A stretch of DNA of 49,453 nucleotides from the NCBI RefSeq assembly GCF_016213215.1, contig NZ_JACRAW010000068.1, forward strand, positions 1 to 49,453, read 5' to 3'. Positions 27,476-36,914 of this stretch are shown here, piece by piece (position 1 is the first letter of the stretch; each line of letters begins with the position of its first letter). This DNA is from Bradyrhizobium sp. (GTDB lineage: Bacteria; Pseudomonadota; Alphaproteobacteria; Rhizobiales; Xanthobacteraceae). The translations under genes were made by a program, and so were the position numbers. Under the pieces are notes generated by a model. It saw nothing but the letters and a program-made list of their open reading frames with translations, ran no database searches and had not been told where the DNA came from.

Positions 27476-28669
27476 ATGCGCAACAATCACATCATCGTGC
27501 AAAAATACGGCGGCGCCTGTCTGGAAACGCCGGCAAAAATCCGCGCGGTCGCGAGCAGTCTCGCCGATTTGCACAGGCGAGGTCATCGCGTCGTAGCGAT
27601 CGTTTCCGCGATGGGTAGGACCACCGACGAACTTATCAAGATGGCCTATCAAGTAAGCCCGCATCCCAATCGCCGTGAACTCGATATGTTGTTAACCACC
27701 GGTGAGCGCATCAGCATGTCTTTGATGAGCATGGCGCTGTCCGATTTGGGCGTTCCGGCAATTAGCCTTACCGGCAGTCAAGCCGGAGTGATGACCGACG
27801 AATCCCATTCCTCCGCGCGCATTCTGGATGTGCGGCCCATTCGCGTGCGCGAAGAACTCGAACGCGGACGCGTCGTGGTCTTGGCAGGCTTTCAGGGCGT
27901 GAATCCGAGGACCAAAGAAATCACCACGCTGGGCCGGGGCGGCAGCGACACCACGGCGGTCGCCATGGCCGCGGTGCTAAAAGCCGAGTGCTGTGAGATC
28001 ATCAAAGAGGTCGACGGAGTTTGTTCGGCCGATCCGCGCATCGTGGCGAATTCAAAATCCTTGCGTCAGCTGGATTTTGCATCGCTGTCCGAAATGTGCT
28101 TTTGGGGCGCCAAGGTTCTGCATCTTCGCAGCGTCGAGCTGGCACAAAGCCAAAACGTGCCTTTGGTCTTGAAAAAATGGGGCGGCGCTGAACACAGCAC
28201 GCAAGTGATGAAAGAAGTTACGGCGATGGAAAGCGGAAAAATCTTGGCCGTCAACTCGATGGCCCGCATTGAGCATGTGGAGATCGACTCGGTGGATCTC
28301 AATCAAGGTCTTGAGAAATTCGCGCAGCATCTCAAACAAAATGGCTTGTCTTGGCCGCAACTCCTTGCCTCGGCTTTCACAGCCGGAAAAACCCGCATTA
28401 TGATGACCTCCGATTCGGAGTCGCTCGACACTTTGCTGCGCACGCTTGAAAGGAGTGAAGACTTACGCAAACATCGTGAGACTTTGAGTTCGGTGAGCGT
28501 CACTTGCTTCGGCGGCGTTTCTTCAGACCTGCCATTTAAGGCGATTCAGACTCTGCAACATCACGGGATTGTCGCCGACAAATATGTCTTGTCGCCACTT
28601 TCGGTAAACCTGCTTGTTCCTGTGGAGAGCCGCGAGGCTGCGGTCAGGGCTTTGCATTCGCTGATCTAG
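27476..28669 (+). CDS. Atypical aspartate kinase-like protein
   Basis: A 397-residue amino-acid kinase with the aspartokinase layout. Conserved blocks: [42 protein letters not shown] and [19 protein letters not shown], plus a C-terminal ACT-like regulatory region. The N-terminal ATP/aspartate motif, normally K-F-G-G-T-S, reads KYGGACL, so Thr and Ser are replaced. Canonical lysC phosphorylates aspartate for lysine, threonine and methionine synthesis; with the altered motif and no pathway neighbours, activity is uncertain. Codon use is AT-richer than the window (many AAA, TTG, GAA), suggesting horizontal acquisition. ATG 27476 is preferred over a longer frame overlapping the peptidase gene. 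Confidence 0.8.
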   Translation: MRNNHIIVQKYGGACLETPAKIRAVASSLADLHRRGHRVVAIVSAMGRTTDELIKMAYQVSPHPNRRELDMLLTTGERISMSLMSMALSDLGVPAISLTGSQAGVMTDESHSSARILDVRPIRVREELERGRVVVLAGFQGVNPRTKEITTLGRGGSDTTAVAMAAVLKAECCEIIKEVDGVCSADPRIVANSKSLRQLDFASLSEMCFWGAKVLHLRSVELAQSQNVPLVLKKWGGAEHSTQVMKEVTAMESGKILAVNSMARIEHVEIDSVDLNQGLEKFAQHLKQNGLSWPQLLASAFTAGKTRIMMTSDSESLDTLLRTLERSEDLRKHRETLSSVSVTCFGGVSSDLPFKAIQTLQHHGIVADKYVLSPLSVNLLVPVESREAAVRALHSLI

Positions 28670-28801
28670 GCCGTGTACCCATAAATTGGTGTCGTGACGC
28701 GACGATGCCATATCACTTTGCCCCGTTAGCAGCCGAGGGCACGTGGTGTTGCAAATCTGTTGCGAAGGGCCAGAAGCAGAAACTGGCACAAAGCCATCCA
28801 C

Positions 28802-29629
28802 TCAGCTATTCAAGATGTTGGAGCCTCGGTCGTAAATCTGTTGATCGACGTGCCCGGCACCATGCGCGATTTCGAGTCTCCAGCCAAACTTCGCACCGAG
28901 ACTCTCAGCTAACTCCGTACAGTGCTTGAAATGCCAGAGCCCGCGCGCGAGGCGATGAGGTCCTTGAGCCATGGCATAGTCCATCCGGGGCAGGTCGATG
29001 GCGTCAGGGTCACTGTCGGCCTCGCCTAGTAAGATGACGAGAGGCCGCCCCAAGTATCTCCGCAGATGAATTGCGTTGAGATCGAGTCCTCCCATGCCGA
29101 TTGGATACTCCGCAGTGAGGTTCGGCAGCATGTAGACTCCGCAGTTGGCGGCAACGGCCAGATCAACGGAAGCGGCATCGGTGAGTGCAAGGTAGCGTAG
29201 GACGAACTGGGCTCCTGCGGAGTTGCCAAATAGGCCGAAGGTGCCTCGGCTGAAACCGTTCGCATGTCGAAGATAATGAAACAGCCTGTCGATGATCCCA
29301 AAATTCCACTGATCGCGCGGCAAGACTGTGTTGTCTGGCGGCGGCAGTCGCACTCCTCCGAAATTGTATGCATGCAGGCCCGGGAACTGATCCGGATCGA
29401 ACTCCGGTACCAACACGATTTGCCCGTTGCGCTCAGCTTGCGGTGCAAGAAGGTCGCGAAACTCTGCAGCAGCGCGATTCAAGCCATGCATCGCAATGAT
29501 GATACGTGCGTGCCGACCACTCGACCGGGGACAAAAGGAAAAGACCCGCATCGTTCGTCGCGAAGAGACGGCATCATCATCGCGAAACACGAATGAGCCG
29601 GCGCCTTCATCCAGAGTCAATCTGCTCAA
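28802..29629 (-). CDS. Alpha/beta hydrolase, PHB-depolymerase/esterase-like
   Basis: A 275-residue cytoplasmic alpha/beta hydrolase. The N-terminal strand IIIAMHGLNRAAAEF gives the oxyanion-hole His-Gly, the nucleophile elbow is LFGNSAGAQFVLRY (GNSAG, Ser), the likely acid is in LLGEADSDPDA and the catalytic His in AHGAGHVDQQ. No signal peptide. TTG at 29629 is taken as the start because GGGGAGG lies 7 nt upstream; no ATG has a comparable site. The substrate is unknown. Base composition is AT-richer than the following DUF1254 gene. Confidence 0.78.
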   Translation of the reverse strand: MSRLTLDEGAGSFVFRDDDAVSSRRTMRVFSFCPRSSGRHARIIIAMHGLNRAAAEFRDLLAPQAERNGQIVLVPEFDPDQFPGLHAYNFGGVRLPPPDNTVLPRDQWNFGIIDRLFHYLRHANGFSRGTFGLFGNSAGAQFVLRYLALTDAASVDLAVAANCGVYMLPNLTAEYPIGMGGLDLNAIHLRRYLGRPLVILLGEADSDPDAIDLPRMDYAMAQGPHRLARGLWHFKHCTELAESLGAKFGWRLEIAHGAGHVDQQIYDRGSNILNS

Positions 29630-29650
29630 CTGCGTGCCTCCCCGGTTTCT

Positions 29651-30238
29651 TTAGCGCCGGCGGCGCGGGGCATCCGCCTGTTTTGCCGGCGTGTCCGTCT
29701 GGACCGCGCAGGTTGCGGTGGCGAGCGAGGCTTGCGCCTGCTGCATCAGGCCGGGCTCGGGCGCGAGCGCCTTCAGAAGGATCAGCCCGGTCGTGGTCGG
29801 GGAATCGATGATCAGGCGGTCGGCCGCCGTCACCTCCTCATCCTCGGGAAGGTCGTGGTGCTGGGCTTCGGTCATCAGGTCGAGTTCGATCACCTTGCGG
29901 CCGGCCGAGCGGTCGTTGATGGCGTAATAGGCGATCTCGTTGCGGGTATAGAAGGACACGGAGGTGTAGGCCTGGCTCACGGGCACCTTGAGCTTGATCG
30001 GGCCGTCCGACAGGTCGTAGCGGCAGATCGCCATGGCAAAGGCCGGATCCATGAACGGCATCGGCGAGTTGCCGGGATCGGCAAGAGGAAGCGGCGTGAC
30101 GGAGGTCAGATTGGTCATCGGCATCAATCGCGCATAGGCGTCCTGGGTCGCGATGCGTGGCAAGGCAAGCACGCTGACCAGGTGCACGATGAGCCCGAGC
30201 ACCACGCCGGCGATGATGGTGAATGCAATCCGGATCAT
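29651..30238 (-). CDS. DUF1254 domain protein, membrane-anchored
   Basis: A 195-residue protein with an N-terminal anchor (IRIAFTIIAGVVLGLIVHLVSVLAL) and a soluble domain of the DUF1254 type: DAYARLMPMTNLTS, PFMDPAFAMAICRYDLSDGPIKLKVP and YTSVSFYTRNEIAYYAINDR. DUF1254 proteins pair with DUF1214 proteins, as here: the ATG overlaps the stop of the DUF1214 gene in an ATGA arrangement (30235-30238). Probably periplasmic; molecular function unknown. The C-terminus ends in Arg repeats. Confidence 0.85.
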   Translation of the reverse strand: MIRIAFTIIAGVVLGLIVHLVSVLALPRIATQDAYARLMPMTNLTSVTPLPLADPGNSPMPFMDPAFAMAICRYDLSDGPIKLKVPVSQAYTSVSFYTRNEIAYYAINDRSAGRKVIELDLMTEAQHHDLPEDEEVTAADRLIIDSPTTTGLILLKALAPEPGLMQQAQASLATATCAVQTDTPAKQADAPRRRR

Positions 30239-30813
30239 AGGCACCCGACCGTTGCAATCGAGGGCATCGGCGCGTCGCGCTGCGTGCGCGTCGCAACGCC
30301 GACCGGCGTGTCATAGAGGCGCAGCATCAGGGTGTAGCGTTCTATGCCGCCGGTGGGGAGCCAGTTGCCGGCGCGGGCGCGCGAGGCAACGTGGATCTCG
30401 AACGATCCATCCGACTGCCGGATGATCTCCTGGCTGGTGAAGCCATAGCGCTGCAGCGAATTGGCGACCAGGTGTCCCTTGCGGTCATAGAGCGTCAGCG
30501 TCCAGAACCGCGCCGCGGGAGTTACACCGCTGACCACCACGTCGCAGCGGCCGTCGAGCGGCTTGCTGCTATCGTCGGCCATTGCCGTGAACGCCACGCC
30601 GTCGCCGGTGCCGATCGGCAATTCGCCGTTGCGGACGATGGTGGCGCGGGAATAGGGATCGACGTCGGCGGTGCCGGTCCTGGGCCGCGCCGTCCAGGCT
30701 CCGATCGTCAGCGTGCCGAGCTCGGTCCCGCGCGTCGTGGTCATCCAGGTTGCGCCGACGCCGACGACTGTCGCGAGAAGCAGCGCCAGCAATGTGATGA
30801 GGACCGGCCGCAC
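30235..30813 (-). CDS. DUF1214 domain protein, membrane-anchored
   Basis: A 192-residue protein with an N-terminal anchor (VLITLLALLLATVVGVGATWM) and the DUF1214 beta-rich core: YSRATIVRNGELPIGTGDGVAFTAMADDSS, FWTLTLYDRKGHLVANSLQRYGFTSQEI, GNWLPTGGIERYTLMLRLYDTP. It follows the penicillin-binding protein by 6 nt and overlaps the DUF1254 gene by 4 nt, so the three form a tight operon acting in the envelope. The biochemical role of the DUF1214/1254 pair is not established. Confidence 0.87.
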   Translation of the reverse strand: MRPVLITLLALLLATVVGVGATWMTTTRGTELGTLTIGAWTARPRTGTADVDPYSRATIVRNGELPIGTGDGVAFTAMADDSSKPLDGRCDVVVSGVTPAARFWTLTLYDRKGHLVANSLQRYGFTSQEIIRQSDGSFEIHVASRARAGNWLPTGGIERYTLMLRLYDTPVGVATRTQRDAPMPSIATVGCL

Positions 30814-30819
30814 GATGAG

Positions 30820-33093
30820 TTAATTCTTGCGCGAGTCGGAAGAGCCTGCGGTCTCCGCGACGTAGTTTTGCGGGAAGGCGAGCGCGCTTGAGGGAGCCGG
30901 TTTCGCCGGCTTGGGCGGCTCGTCCGATGACGACTTGGTCGCGCTCCTGGCCGCATCGTCGAGCAGCTTCTCCACTCGCACCAGGATGTCGGCGCCGCGC
31001 TTGGTCAGTACGGGTGGGGGCGCCGGCCCGACTTCCGGAGCCCTTGGGGCGCCCGTCGCCGCCATCGTTGCCGGCATGACCGGTTGCGGCAGCTTCGTGC
31101 CCATGCCGACGCCGGCGATTTCCTTGATTTCGACCCCGCGATGGGCCGCAACCATGATGTCGTGCCAGGTCTGTGCCGGCAAGGAGCCGCCGGTCATGCG
31201 GTTGGTGGGCGAATAGTCGTCGTTGCCGTACCAGACCGCGCAGGTGAAGTTGCCGGTGTAGCCGACGAACCACGCGTCACGGTAGGCGTTGGTGGTGCCG
31301 GTCTTGCCCGCGGTCGGAATGCCGTCCAGGGCGGCGCGGCGCGCAGTACCTTCGCTGACCACGTGGCTCATCATGCCCGCCATGTCGGCCGCAACCGAAG
31401 CCGGGATCGCCTGCCGCGGCTTTGGTCCGTCACGGTCCCAGCGCCAGACCGGGTCGCCGGTGCCGGTGCGCACCTCCAGCATTGCATGAGGAGTCACCGC
31501 CTTGCCCTTGTTCGGGAAGGTCGCGTAGGCGACCGCGTGCTCGAGTACCGTGACTTCGTCGGAGCCGATCGGCAGCGACGGGGTGTCAGGCAGCGGGGCC
31601 TTGATGCCGAAACGGCGCGCGACCTCGACGATCTTGGCGCGGCCGGCCTTCGGACCGTCCTTGCCGCCCATCGCGATCGACAGCTTGACTGGCACGACGT
31701 TGATCGAGCGGGTGATCGCCTGGGTCAGCGTGACCGAGCCGGAATAGGAATGGCCATAGTTCTGCGGGCACCAATTCCCGATGCACACCGGGCCGTCGAC
31801 AATGGTCGAATTCGGCTTGAAGCCGTTCAGCAAGGCCGTCGTGTAAACATATGGTTTGAACGAAGAACCCGGCTGCCGGTAGGCGTCGGTCGCGCGGTTG
31901 AACTGGCTCGCGCCGTAGTCGCGGCCGCCGACCATGGCGCGGACGCCGCCGTCGAGATCGGCGACGGCCGTTGCCGCCTGCGTCGCGTGATAGTCGCGGC
32001 CGAACTGGCGGAGCTGGTTCTCGACCGCATCTTCCGCCGCCCGCTGTACGTTCATGTCGATCGCAGTGCGGACCACGAAGACACGTTCCGTATAGGACCT
32101 CGGGAAGGTATCGACGAGCTTGCGCATCTCCTCGAAGGCATAATCGAGATAGTAGTTCGGCGAGTTCTCGTCGCGGCGGTCGACGGCAAAGGCGGGGTTG
32201 CGGCGGGCGCCGAACACCTGGCCCTCGGTCATGAAACCGGCGTCGACCAGGTTGTCGAGCACCACGTTGGCGCGGGCGCGCGCCGCGGGCAGGTTGATGT
32301 GCGGGGCGTATTTGGTCGGGGCCTTGAACAGGCCGGCCAGCATCGCCGCCTCGGCCAGGTTCACGTCTCGCGCCGACTTGTTGAAGTAGAAATGTGCCGC
32401 GCCGTCGACGCCGAAGGTCCCGCCGCCCATATAGGCGCGGTCGAGATAAAGCTTCAGGATCTCGTTCTTGGTCAGCCGGGTCTCCAGCCAGATGGCCAGG
32501 AACGCCTCCTTGACCTTGCGCTCGATCGTACGCTCGTTGTTCAGGAACAGGTTCTTGGCGAGCTGCTGGCTGATCGACGATCCGCCCTGCCGAACGCCGC
32601 CGGCCTGGGCGTTGGTCACCAGCGCGCGGGCGGTGCCGGCGATATCGATGCCGAAATGGTCGTAGAAGCGCCGGTCTTCGGTGGCGAGCGTCGCCTTGAT
32701 CAGCACGTCGGGGAAATCTTCCAGCGGAATCGAGTCGTTGTGCTTGATGCCGCGGCTGCCGATCGGGTTGCCGTAGCGGTCGAGGAAGCTCACCGCGAGG
32801 TCGGACTTCTTGAGCCAGTCGTCGTCGGCGGTTTCGCGAAAGGCGGGGATTGCCAGCGTCAACAGCAGGATCAGACCGCCCAGCCCCAGGGTGGCGGCCT
32901 CCGACAGGGGCTCGACGAAGACCCAGCGCTTCCACCGGCCGACATAGAAGCGGTCCATGAAGGTGGAGTACCGCTCATAGAGCTCGCGCGCGCCCTTGGC
33001 CGACGAGAACAGGGAGGAGTCGATGCGCGCGTCGACGTCCAGCAGGACGTGCCGGATCTTCGTCTTCCAACGCTGCGGTATGATCTGGCGCAC
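30820..33093 (-). CDS. Class A penicillin-binding protein (glycosyltransferase/transpeptidase, PBP1A type)
   Basis: A 757-residue bifunctional peptidoglycan synthase. One membrane helix (about residues 66-84), then a GT51 domain with catalytic Glu139 in ATEDRRFYDHFGID and the GGSSISQQLAKNLFL motif, then a transpeptidase domain with SSFK (Ser410, Lys413), SIN (463-465) and KTG (597-599). The C-terminus is a Pro/Ala/Lys-rich tail. Polymerises lipid II and cross-links strands in the periplasm. First gene of a unit with DUF1214 and DUF1254 proteins, which may modulate it. The ATG at 33093 gives a cytoplasmic leader of about 60 residues. Confidence 0.95.
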   Translation of the reverse strand: MRQIIPQRWKTKIRHVLLDVDARIDSSLFSSAKGARELYERYSTFMDRFYVGRWKRWVFVEPLSEAATLGLGGLILLLTLAIPAFRETADDDWLKKSDLAVSFLDRYGNPIGSRGIKHNDSIPLEDFPDVLIKATLATEDRRFYDHFGIDIAGTARALVTNAQAGGVRQGGSSISQQLAKNLFLNNERTIERKVKEAFLAIWLETRLTKNEILKLYLDRAYMGGGTFGVDGAAHFYFNKSARDVNLAEAAMLAGLFKAPTKYAPHINLPAARARANVVLDNLVDAGFMTEGQVFGARRNPAFAVDRRDENSPNYYLDYAFEEMRKLVDTFPRSYTERVFVVRTAIDMNVQRAAEDAVENQLRQFGRDYHATQAATAVADLDGGVRAMVGGRDYGASQFNRATDAYRQPGSSFKPYVYTTALLNGFKPNSTIVDGPVCIGNWCPQNYGHSYSGSVTLTQAITRSINVVPVKLSIAMGGKDGPKAGRAKIVEVARRFGIKAPLPDTPSLPIGSDEVTVLEHAVAYATFPNKGKAVTPHAMLEVRTGTGDPVWRWDRDGPKPRQAIPASVAADMAGMMSHVVSEGTARRAALDGIPTAGKTGTTNAYRDAWFVGYTGNFTCAVWYGNDDYSPTNRMTGGSLPAQTWHDIMVAAHRGVEIKEIAGVGMGTKLPQPVMPATMAATGAPRAPEVGPAPPPVLTKRGADILVRVEKLLDDAARSATKSSSDEPPKPAKPAPSSALAFPQNYVAETAGSSDSRKN

Positions 33094-33392
33094 TTGGAAC
33101 CCTTAGGTCCGTTCAATTCGGGTCGGTTCGAAGCGTTCAAGCACCCGGCAGGGCCATCGAGACGTCTTGCGGGAATGTTGCGGCAAACCCAAGGCGCTCA
33201 GTGGCGTCCGTGGGGACTCAACGTTTCTTCTAGCCGAGCAGGGGCTATAAACCAATGCCGAGCTTGGCATTTTGACGCAAGCGCATGACGTGAATCCCGA
33301 CTTTGATCGCACACCGCAGAGACACTGCTTGCGGTTATACCTCCGCACCCCCTAGATGCTTGCCAAGGCTCTTTCAAAATCACCTGAACCAC

Positions 33393-33908
33393 ATGACCGC
33401 AGCTCCCAAACGAATTTCCGACCAGGAGGAATTCTTCTGGAAAATCAAGACGTTGGATGAGATGTCTGAGGCTGAATGGGAAAGCCTGTGCGACGGCTGC
33501 GGCCGCTGCTGCCTGGAAAAGCTGGAAGACGAGGATACCGGCAGGATCTATTTCACCCACGTGGCGTGCAAGCTGCTCGATGCCGGCCTGTGCGCCTGCA
33601 AGGATTATCCGAATCGATCGGAGAAGGTTCCCGACTGCGTGCGGCTGAAACCGGCGAATGTCCGCACCCTGAACTGGCTGCCGCCGAGCTGCGCCTACAA
33701 GCTGGTGGCCGAGGGGCGCGATCTCTACTGGTGGCATCCCCTGATTTCCGGCGATCCCGCAACGGTGCACCAAGCCGGCGTGTCGGTACGTGGGCGTGTG
33801 CAGGGGACGGAGGACGAGATTCCGGACACGGAGCTCGAGCACCATATCGTGCAATGGCCGGCACTGTTGCCGAAGCGCGCACGGCTGAAGAGGCGGCCGA
33901 AGGATTGA
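33393..33908 (+). CDS. YcgN-type UPF0260 cysteine-cluster protein
   Basis: A 171-residue protein of the UPF0260 family. The cysteine pattern [39 protein letters not shown] and PDCVRLKP is complete and suggests metal or Fe-S binding. The end [16 protein letters not shown] is basic. The ATG at 33393 begins MTAAPKR; the longer frame upstream is not supported. It is divergent from the penicillin-binding protein, separated by 299 nt without other features. Function unknown in all bacteria. Confidence 0.87.
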   Translation: MTAAPKRISDQEEFFWKIKTLDEMSEAEWESLCDGCGRCCLEKLEDEDTGRIYFTHVACKLLDAGLCACKDYPNRSEKVPDCVRLKPANVRTLNWLPPSCAYKLVAEGRDLYWWHPLISGDPATVHQAGVSVRGRVQGTEDEIPDTELEHHIVQWPALLPKRARLKRRPKD

Positions 33909-34068
33909 ATCCTGCGGTTTGGTGCGGGCACATCATCGGGATGGCCCGCCCGGCGGCGGAATGCGCCCATGCGCTGGGGCGGCTGCCGCGGCGTGGATTT
34001 GCTGCGTACATTGCCATTCATAGAACGAATCCATCGCGGCGTTGCGCCGCTGCAAAGTTACGCCCGAG

Positions 34069-35649
34069 ATGAACAGGATCGAACGGCAGAGCGGTCAATC
34101 TGCCGACCAGGACGCGTTGTCGGCCGATGCTGAGGCGGAGCTTGCGAAAGTTCCGGAGCAGGTGATCGCGCTCAGCGAGGCACCGCCGCTGGCGCCGCCC
34201 GCGCCGCTGTCCCCTGGCGAGGTCCGCACCATCCTGATGAGCCTGTTGCTGTCGATGTTCCTGGCCGCCCTTGACCAGACCATCGTCGCCACCGCGCTGC
34301 CGACCATCGGGCGGCAGTTTCAGGACGTCTCCAGCCTGTCCTGGGTGATCACGGCCTATCTTCTGGCCTCGACGGCGGTGGCGCCGGTGTTTGGTACGCT
34401 GAGCGACATCTACGGCCGGCGCGCCATGATCATCGTGTCGCTGAGCTTGTTCATTGCCGGTTCGGTCCTTTGCGCGGTTGCGCCGAACTTGCCGGTCCTG
34501 ATCGTCGCCCGCGGCCTGCAGGGGCTGGGCGGCGGCGGCATCATGCCGGTGGTGCAGACCGTCATCTCCGACGTGGTGAGCCCGCGCGAGCGCGGCCAGT
34601 ACCAGGCCTGGTTCAGCGGGGTGTGGACCGCGGCGGGCATCAGCGGACCGGTGTTGGGCGGCCTCTTTGCCGAACACCTGCATTGGTCGATGATCTTCTG
34701 GATCAACGTGCCGCTGGCGGTGGGGGCGCTCGCGCTGCTGCTGCCGAAGATGAGCAAGCTCCCGGTCTATCATCGCCGGCGCGAAGTCGACTGGGTTGGC
34801 GGGGTCCTGTTGATGGCGTCCGCCGTGGTTTTCATGCTGGTGCTGACCTGGGGCGGTAACCGCTTTCCCTGGCTCTCACCGACCATCCTGTCGATGGTTG
34901 GCGCCTCTCTCGCCCTGACGCTCGCCTTCGTCTGGCACGCTCGCCGGGCGCACGAGCCCTTCCTGCCGCTGTCGCTGATGCGCGGAACGGTGGCGCCTTA
35001 TGCGATCACGGCCGGCGGATGCGCGTTGGGGGCGATCACCGGACTGACCGTCCATCTGCCGCTCTATTACGAGGTCGTCTACCACCTGAGCGCCAGCGAG
35101 GCGGGCCTTGCCCTGATCCCGCTGGCCGCGATCTCCACCGTCGGCGCGGCGATTGCCGGGCGGAACATGGTGCACGCCAAGCACTACAAGCGCCTTTCCA
35201 TCGTTGGCACCTCCGTTGCCGCCATCTGTGGCGCGGGGCTGGCGCTGACCACGCTGCCGCTATGGGGACTGCTGGTGCTGATGTCGGTGTTTGCGCTCGG
35301 TCTCGGCACGACGTTCCCGGTCAGCGTGGTCTCGCTGCAGAACTCGGTCGCCCGCGCCCAGATCGGCACCATTACCGGCGCGATGAACTTTTTCCGTTCG
35401 CTGCTGGCTTCGTTCACCGTCGCAGCTTTCGCGGCCATCCTGTTGATGGTGCTTGGGACGGACATCTCGCTTGCCGGCGAGCACCGCGGCTCGATCGGCG
35501 CGATCCCGACTGCCGACATGATCACCGCGTTCCGGTATGTGTTCGGAGCGGCTGCCGCGCTGCTCGGCATCGCTACGCTCTGCCTGATCGCCATGGAGGA
35601 GCGCCCGTTGGCCGGCCCCGCCTCGCGGCCGGTCGAGGTGGTGGAGTAG
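34069..35649 (+). CDS. DHA2-family MFS multidrug efflux transporter
   Basis: A 526-residue MFS protein with 14 predicted helices, the DHA2 (drug/H+ antiporter 2) layout. Signature motifs: LDQTIVATALPTIGRQF in helix 1, GTLSDIYGRRAMIIV (motif A) and the motif C-like ISGPVLGGLFAEHLHW. The cytoplasmic N-terminus has about 50 charged residues. It would export hydrophobic or amphipathic compounds using the proton gradient. No regulator gene or membrane-fusion partner is adjacent. Its stop is 17 nt from the convergent cyclase gene. Confidence 0.9.
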   Translation: MNRIERQSGQSADQDALSADAEAELAKVPEQVIALSEAPPLAPPAPLSPGEVRTILMSLLLSMFLAALDQTIVATALPTIGRQFQDVSSLSWVITAYLLASTAVAPVFGTLSDIYGRRAMIIVSLSLFIAGSVLCAVAPNLPVLIVARGLQGLGGGGIMPVVQTVISDVVSPRERGQYQAWFSGVWTAAGISGPVLGGLFAEHLHWSMIFWINVPLAVGALALLLPKMSKLPVYHRRREVDWVGGVLLMASAVVFMLVLTWGGNRFPWLSPTILSMVGASLALTLAFVWHARRAHEPFLPLSLMRGTVAPYAITAGGCALGAITGLTVHLPLYYEVVYHLSASEAGLALIPLAAISTVGAAIAGRNMVHAKHYKRLSIVGTSVAAICGAGLALTTLPLWGLLVLMSVFALGLGTTFPVSVVSLQNSVARAQIGTITGAMNFFRSLLASFTVAAFAAILLMVLGTDISLAGEHRGSIGAIPTADMITAFRYVFGAAAALLGIATLCLIAMEERPLAGPASRPVEVVE

Positions 35650-35666
35650 GCGGGCGGTGAGAACGA

Positions 35667-36914
35667 CTATTCGAGCTGCATGCGGACGCCCTTGGCGCCG
35701 TTGAGCAGTCGTCTCAGATGAAAACCGGCCAGGGCATCGTCGGCATGCAAGCCCACCAGCGCCGCGAAGGCCGGCATTGCTGCAGCATCGCCTGCCTCGA
35801 GCTTGGCGAAGGCCGCGGCATACTGGCCCGCTGCCGGCCCGCCAAAGCTCTCCGGCGACAACGGTTCGTAGGCGCGCAACGGCTCGCTGCGACCGCGCAG
35901 CATGAGGTCGCCGACCGGGCGTCCTCTGAAATTCTCGACCGCATTCGCAACCGTGGCGCTGACGCAAATGCGGGTGCCGAGAAACTTGTTCGCCGCTTCG
36001 AGTCTCGCCGCCGTATTGATGGTGTCTCCGTAAGCGGTGTAGTCAAAGAAGCGGCTGCCGCCGAAATTGCCAACCAGCGCGGGACCGGCGTGAACGCCGA
36101 TGCGGGTGACGCCGAAATTCACATCCCTTGCTTTCCAGCGTTTGCGAAACGCCTCCGCCCAGGCGTCGAGATCCTGCGCGCAGGCGACTGCGCGCGTCGC
36201 ATAGTCGGGCTGGTCGCTCGGGGCGTTGAACAGAACCTCGATCGCATCACCGATCACCTTCGCCACGGTCCCCTCGTGCGCGAACACGACATCGGTCATT
36301 CCGCTCACATATTCGTTGAGCAGTTCGCCCAGGAGTTCGGGCGCGGTGCCTTCGATGAGGGAGGTGAAGCCGGTGATGTCGGTGAAGATGGTCGCAACGT
36401 CGCGCCAGTGCACCTCGGTGCCGTCGCCGACGCTCGCGGCAAGACGCTTGGCGAGCGCCGGCGAAAAGTAACGGGACAGCGAAGCATGGGCGCGCTCGGC
36501 TTCGGCCTGACGGCGACGCGTCTCGCGCAGCATTTCGACGTGTCGCAGGGTCTTGTCGATGGTCGCTTCGAGGTCGGCAAAATCGATCGGCTTGGTCAGG
36601 AAGTCGAACGCGCCGCGATTCATCGCCGTGCGGATGTTGCTCATGTCGCCGTAGGCCGAGACGATGATGGTCGATTTCTTGTCTTCGGACTCCTGCAGCT
36701 TGGCGAGCAGCGACAAGCCGTCCATGCGCGGCATGTTGATGTCGGAGACCACCAGATCCACGTGCGGATGCTTTTCGAGCGACAGCAGCGCTTCAAGCCC
36801 GTCACGAGCGAACATGAAGCTGACCGAACCCTCGCGCAGCTGCCGTCGGAATTTCTGAAGGACCAGCGCCTCCAGGTCCGGCTCGTCATCGACAACGAGG
36901 ATGGTTGCGGTCAT
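35667..36914 (-). CDS. Response regulator with adenylate/guanylate cyclase output
   Basis: A 415-residue protein: receiver domain (1-125; acidic DD at 9-10, phosphoacceptor Asp58 in SDINMPRMDG, Lys109 in TKPID), a coiled coil (about 126-150), and a class III nucleotidyl cyclase domain (170-350). Metal ligands are Asp180 (TIFTDITGF) and Asp224 (KVIGDAIEVLF); Lys220 and Asp297 are at the base-selecting positions, and Asn301/Arg305 in DTINTAARLEA stabilise the transition state. All catalytic positions are intact and indicate cAMP. It overlaps the upstream receiver gene by 4 nt. Predicted last step of the multi-GAF kinase phosphorelay. Confidence 0.93.
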   Translation of the reverse strand: MTATILVVDDEPDLEALVLQKFRRQLREGSVSFMFARDGLEALLSLEKHPHVDLVVSDINMPRMDGLSLLAKLQESEDKKSTIIVSAYGDMSNIRTAMNRGAFDFLTKPIDFADLEATIDKTLRHVEMLRETRRRQAEAERAHASLSRYFSPALAKRLAASVGDGTEVHWRDVATIFTDITGFTSLIEGTAPELLGELLNEYVSGMTDVVFAHEGTVAKVIGDAIEVLFNAPSDQPDYATRAVACAQDLDAWAEAFRKRWKARDVNFGVTRIGVHAGPALVGNFGGSRFFDYTAYGDTINTAARLEAANKFLGTRICVSATVANAVENFRGRPVGDLMLRGRSEPLRAYEPLSPESFGGPAAGQYAAAFAKLEAGDAAAMPAFAALVGLHADDALAGFHLRRLLNGAKGVRMQLE

